A DNA stretch of 64,000 nt from Dyadobacter sp. CY347 (GTDB lineage Bacteria > Bacteroidota > Bacteroidia > Cytophagales > Spirosomataceae): positions 992,001 through 1,056,000 of the forward strand of contig NZ_JAKFFT010000004.1 of assembly GCF_021502655.1 (NCBI RefSeq), in the 5' to 3' direction. Made by a program: the position numbers and the translations under genes. Under the pieces are notes generated by a model. The model was given only the letters and a program-made list of their open reading frames with translations, was not told the DNA's origin and did no database searches. Shown piece after piece: positions 61,572 through 64,000 of this stretch. Position 1 is the stretch's first letter, and each line of letters opens with the position of its first letter.

Positions 61572-61999
61572 TTCGAATTGTCATTGATACCAACATTTAC
61601 ATTAGCGCGATGATTAATCGCAATTCACGCTTGCGACTTGATCTAATCCTAAAAGACAACCGCTTCGAAATTTTGACCGACAAAGCGCTCGTTAACGAAC
61701 TCTTTGAAGTGATCAACCGGCCAAAATTCAGGAAATATGTCTCTGCTGAACAAATTGACGCGTTCATGGACCTGTTAACCGAACGCAGCATCGTCATATC
61801 CACCTTCTCTAAAGTATCCCACAGCCCCGATCCAAAAGATGATTTTCTTCTTGCCCTGAGTATGGATGGGTCGGCGCAGTATCTGATCACAGGAAATAAG
61901 ATCGATTTGCTAGATTTAAAACAATTCGCAACAACCTCAATTCTGTCCCTTACCGAATTTCTAAGAATATATTTTCCGCTTGATCAGTCCAATCTATAA
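61568..61999 (+). CDS. PIN-domain toxin (VapC-like, COG1569 type)
   Basis: A 143-residue PIN-fold ribonuclease candidate, starting GTG 61568. Catalytic acids appear as Asp7 in VIDTNIYISA, Glu45-type in LVNELFEVINRP, and the Asp cluster of SPDPKDDFLLAL (about 93-104). The family (putative toxin-antitoxin PIN toxins) cuts RNA when freed from its antitoxin. It directly overlaps the antitoxin gene. Mobile genes are not visible next to it, though such pairs often move. Confidence 0.87.
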   Translation: MIRIVIDTNIYISAMINRNSRLRLDLILKDNRFEILTDKALVNELFEVINRPKFRKYVSAEQIDAFMDLLTERSIVISTFSKVSHSPDPKDDFLLALSMDGSAQYLITGNKIDLLDLKQFATTSILSLTEFLRIYFPLDQSNL

Positions 62000-62105
62000 T
62001 ACGGCTTTCCCCCCGGAACGATTTTTGTTGGATTACATTGCTTTTGCGTAAATGCCGGGTATGGTGAATGGCGCAGGGCGAATTATCTCATCAAAAAGAA
62101 TGATC

Positions 62106-62417
62106 ATGAAAAAAGTATTTGTTTTAGCTGCAATGATCGGATTGTCGACGGCAGCATTTGCACAACAGGACGACTCGAAGACAAAAACGGAACAAGCTGT
62201 CGATAATACGAAAGCTGCCGGTAAAAAAGCTGGCAAGGAGATCAAAAAAGACGCAAAAGTCGTTGGTGAAAAAACCAGAGATGGCGCTGAGGCAGTGGGT
62301 GATGGTGTAGAAAAAGGCGCAGACAAAGTTGAAAAAGGAAGCAAAAAAGCTTACAAAGCAACGAAAAGAGAAGCGAAAGAAGCCAGAGAAGACATTAAAG
62401 AAAAAGTAGATAACTAA
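62106..62417 (+). CDS. Small exported Lys/Ala-rich protein
   Basis: A 103-residue protein starting at ATG 62106. A clean signal peptide (MKKVFVLAAMIGLSTAAFAQ) is followed by a repetitive, highly charged stretch of short helices (KAAGKKAGKEIKKDAK, then DGVEKGADKVEKGSKKAYK and REAKEAREDIKEKV). The 11-residue-like periodicity recalls LEA-like or YtxH-type periplasmic proteins, often stress-linked. The function is unknown. It is followed by a strong terminator. Confidence 0.8.
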   Translation: MKKVFVLAAMIGLSTAAFAQQDDSKTKTEQAVDNTKAAGKKAGKEIKKDAKVVGEKTRDGAEAVGDGVEKGADKVEKGSKKAYKATKREAKEAREDIKEKVDN

Positions 62418-62437
62418 CGGAACCTACGTTCAGTTAG

Positions 62438-62474
62438 ATGCCCGTCAGAACATTAGCGTTCTGACGGGCATTTG
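62438..62474 (+). terminator. Terminator of the small exported protein gene
   Basis: A 14-bp perfect stem, ATGCCCGTCAGAAC with GTTCTGACGGGCAT, around a 6-base loop, followed by TTTGTATTTT. The long perfect stem is stronger than usual. Confidence 0.9.
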
Positions 62475-62593
62475 TATTTTAAGGAGAATACATTTTGCGA
62501 TATTCATCATTGGTGAAATTATTGTACTTATTGATAAACAGGAACTTAATTCCCTCAAACGGCCGTTAATGTTCAGTAAGTTTTTTGAAATTC

Positions 62594-63826
62594 ATGAGTC
62601 GTAAGCAGTATTTTTTCATTATTCTCATTCTTGGCTTCCTGGCCACGGTAAGCCCTTTTTCCATTGACATGTATCTTCCTGGTTTCCCGCGAATTGCGTC
62701 GGATCTGGGAACTACCATTGATCGGGTTCAGCTTTCCCTGACCAGTTATCTGATCGGGATTTGCCTTGGGCAAATTTTGTATGGCCCTTTGCTCGATCGT
62801 TTTGGAAGAAAAAAACCTTTGTATGCGGGATTAGCCTTGTATGTTGTGGCTTCTTTTGGTTGTGCGCTTACCTCATCCGTAGACTCTTTAATTGTAATGC
62901 GATTTTTTCAGGCGATGGGCGGATGCGTTGGCCTTGTGGCTTCACAAGCGCTTGTAAGCGACCTTTTTCCATCTGAAAAACGCGCAGAAGTTTTTTCGCT
63001 GATCACGCTCGTGATTGCCGTTTCACCAATGATCGCACCCACGATTGGCGGTTACGTTACGGCCTCCATTGCGTGGCAGTGGATATTTATCATCCTGGCC
63101 GGGATCGTTTCTTTGATCATTGGCGCCATTTATTTCTTCCTGCCAACGGGCAGAGCGGCGGATACTTCCGTTTCCCTGCGTCCCAAGGCGGTTATGAATG
63201 GTTTTGCAACGGTTATTAAGCAACCTCAATTCCTGATTTATACATTGGCAGGTGGCCTCGCAACAGCTGCTCCATTCGCTTATATTGCTGGGTCTTCGGA
63301 TGTTTTTATGAACATTTACAAAGTCAGCGAACAGCAATATGGGTGGATTTTTGCCTTTTTGGCTGTTGCAATGATCGGTTCCACGCAGTTGAATCACATT
63401 TTGCTCAAAAAATTCAAGAGCGAGCAGATAATTAAAGTAACATTGTTCTACCAAAGCATCGTCGGCATATTGCTTATCGCAGGGGTTTATAATAATTGGT
63501 TTGGGCTGTATTCGCTCATTGGAATGATGTTCATTTTCCTTACTGGTCAGGGACTTACGGGTCCTAACGGCTCTGCATTGTCGCTTGCTCCATTCCGCAA
63601 GCATACAGGGAGCGCTTCGGCGTTGATGGGAAGCTGGCGAATGGGTGCCGGGGCAATAATTTCTGCTATTGTGAGTATTCTGCACAACAACACAGCATTG
63701 CCGATGGTCGGAATGATGGCGGCTTGTTCTTTGGGCGGCTTGGTAATTTTACATACCGGTAATGCGGTAGTGAAGCATCACGCAAGCAGGAGAGAGGTGG
63801 AAGACGAAGTTTCTGTGCTGCTTTAA
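62594..63826 (+). CDS. Bcr/CflA-family MFS drug efflux transporter
   Basis: A 410-residue, 12-span MFS protein from ATG 62594 (TTG 62585 gives three more residues). The start of helix 1, ATVSPFSIDMYLPGFPRIASDLG (about residues 18-40), the loop motif GPLLDRFGRKKPLYAG (about 64-79) and helix 5 VSPMIAPTIGGYV are diagnostic of Bcr/CflA drug:H+ antiporters. It acts alone in the inner membrane. It is preceded by a terminator and is probably monocistronic. Confidence 0.92.
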   Translation: MSRKQYFFIILILGFLATVSPFSIDMYLPGFPRIASDLGTTIDRVQLSLTSYLIGICLGQILYGPLLDRFGRKKPLYAGLALYVVASFGCALTSSVDSLIVMRFFQAMGGCVGLVASQALVSDLFPSEKRAEVFSLITLVIAVSPMIAPTIGGYVTASIAWQWIFIILAGIVSLIIGAIYFFLPTGRAADTSVSLRPKAVMNGFATVIKQPQFLIYTLAGGLATAAPFAYIAGSSDVFMNIYKVSEQQYGWIFAFLAVAMIGSTQLNHILLKKFKSEQIIKVTLFYQSIVGILLIAGVYNNWFGLYSLIGMMFIFLTGQGLTGPNGSALSLAPFRKHTGSASALMGSWRMGAGAIISAIVSILHNNTALPMVGMMAACSLGGLVILHTGNAVVKHHASRREVEDEVSVLL

Positions 63827-64000
63827 AAAATCAATTCATTCTTATAAGGTGCTGAGTTTGGAGCGCCAATGCGAGTGACGGATATCGCAGCCGCATTACA
63901 GGCAAAACGCTCCCTATTACCAGCACTTTTTGTCCCATTTCGCAGCTCAACGTTCCCTTGCCACTAAAATGCCCAAGCCATAATGTTGGGGATAATTGTA

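Noticed and set aside
63835..64000. Open minus-strand frame running off the right edge (ends with HLIRMN)
   Set aside because: It is about 55 codons long and matches no family I know. I cannot tell a partial gene from chance without the next bases.
1..64000. tRNA, rRNA, CRISPR, insertion sequences, phage genes
   Set aside because: I looked for tRNA-like T-loop motifs, regularly spaced repeats and transposase motifs and saw none. A covariance scan would be needed to exclude small RNAs.

Overview
The window comes from a Bacteroidota chromosome, most likely the order Cytophagales (Spirosomaceae; a Dyadobacter-like genome is my best guess, made without any database search). The evidence is: secreted proteins ending in type IX secretion (T9SS) sorting domains; promoters of the TTTG-N~20-TAnnTTTG type; few Shine-Dalgarno sites; and a combined carotenoid and aryl-polyene/flexirubin-type pigment gene content. 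I saw no rRNA, tRNA, CRISPR array, insertion sequence or prophage.

Layout. 1-1608: end of a methyltransferase gene and an FAD oxidoreductase. 1585-6641 (minus): a carotenoid operon read carH-like > crtI > crtB > idi > crtZ > crtY, encoding isopentenyl-PP isomerisation and phytoene to zeaxanthin; no GGPP synthase is present. Its first gene is a MerR-type regulator with a cobalamin-binding light-sensor signature, and a perfect 11-bp inverted repeat covers its promoter. A divergent XRE/S24 LexA-like regulator follows (6742-7590). 7973-12998: surface or secreted proteins (choice-of-anchor A, DKNYY-like, C1q-like, T9SS) and one gene remnant. 13019-20195: FAD monooxygenase, GT2 and flippase-like pair, ruvC, and a large T9SS metalloprotease. 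20341-25154: TetR-controlled tripartite efflux operon (TolC/EmrA/EmrB type) with an unusually long operator palindrome. 25274-38189: housekeeping genes, namely a cysteine synthase-like PLP enzyme, RqcH, PBP2-RodA, DUF423, GT9, YggS, rpsF-rpsR-rplI, a Kbp-like BON-LysM protein and glycerol-3-phosphate dehydrogenase.

38207-58834 is a large aryl-polyene/flexirubin-type pigment locus. A tyrosine ammonia-lyase supplies the 4-coumarate starter. Two acyl carrier proteins, three ketosynthases with a complete Cys-His-His triad, a KS-like partner, a ketoreductase, two hotdog dehydratase candidates and a thioesterase would extend and process the chain. Two flavoenzymes (halogenase-like and CrtI/retinol-saturase-like), a 1279-residue MMPL-acyltransferase-methyltransferase fusion, a stand-alone acyltransferase, LolA, a deacetylase and a GT2-DUF2062 protein would tailor, acylate and move the product to the outer membrane. 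Two related KS-fold proteins without the active-site cysteine sit at opposite ends of the locus. DarA/DarB for dialkylresorcinol and a dedicated coumarate-activating ligase are not in the window.

58993-63826: K+-dependent-type membrane pyrophosphatase, a PIN-family toxin-antitoxin pair, a small Lys/Ala-rich exported protein and a Bcr/CflA-type efflux pump.

The strongest leads for novelty are the light/B12 regulator with its operator and partner S24 repressor, the pair of Cys-less KS-like proteins, and the regulatory palindromes at 7767-7812 and 20341-20387.
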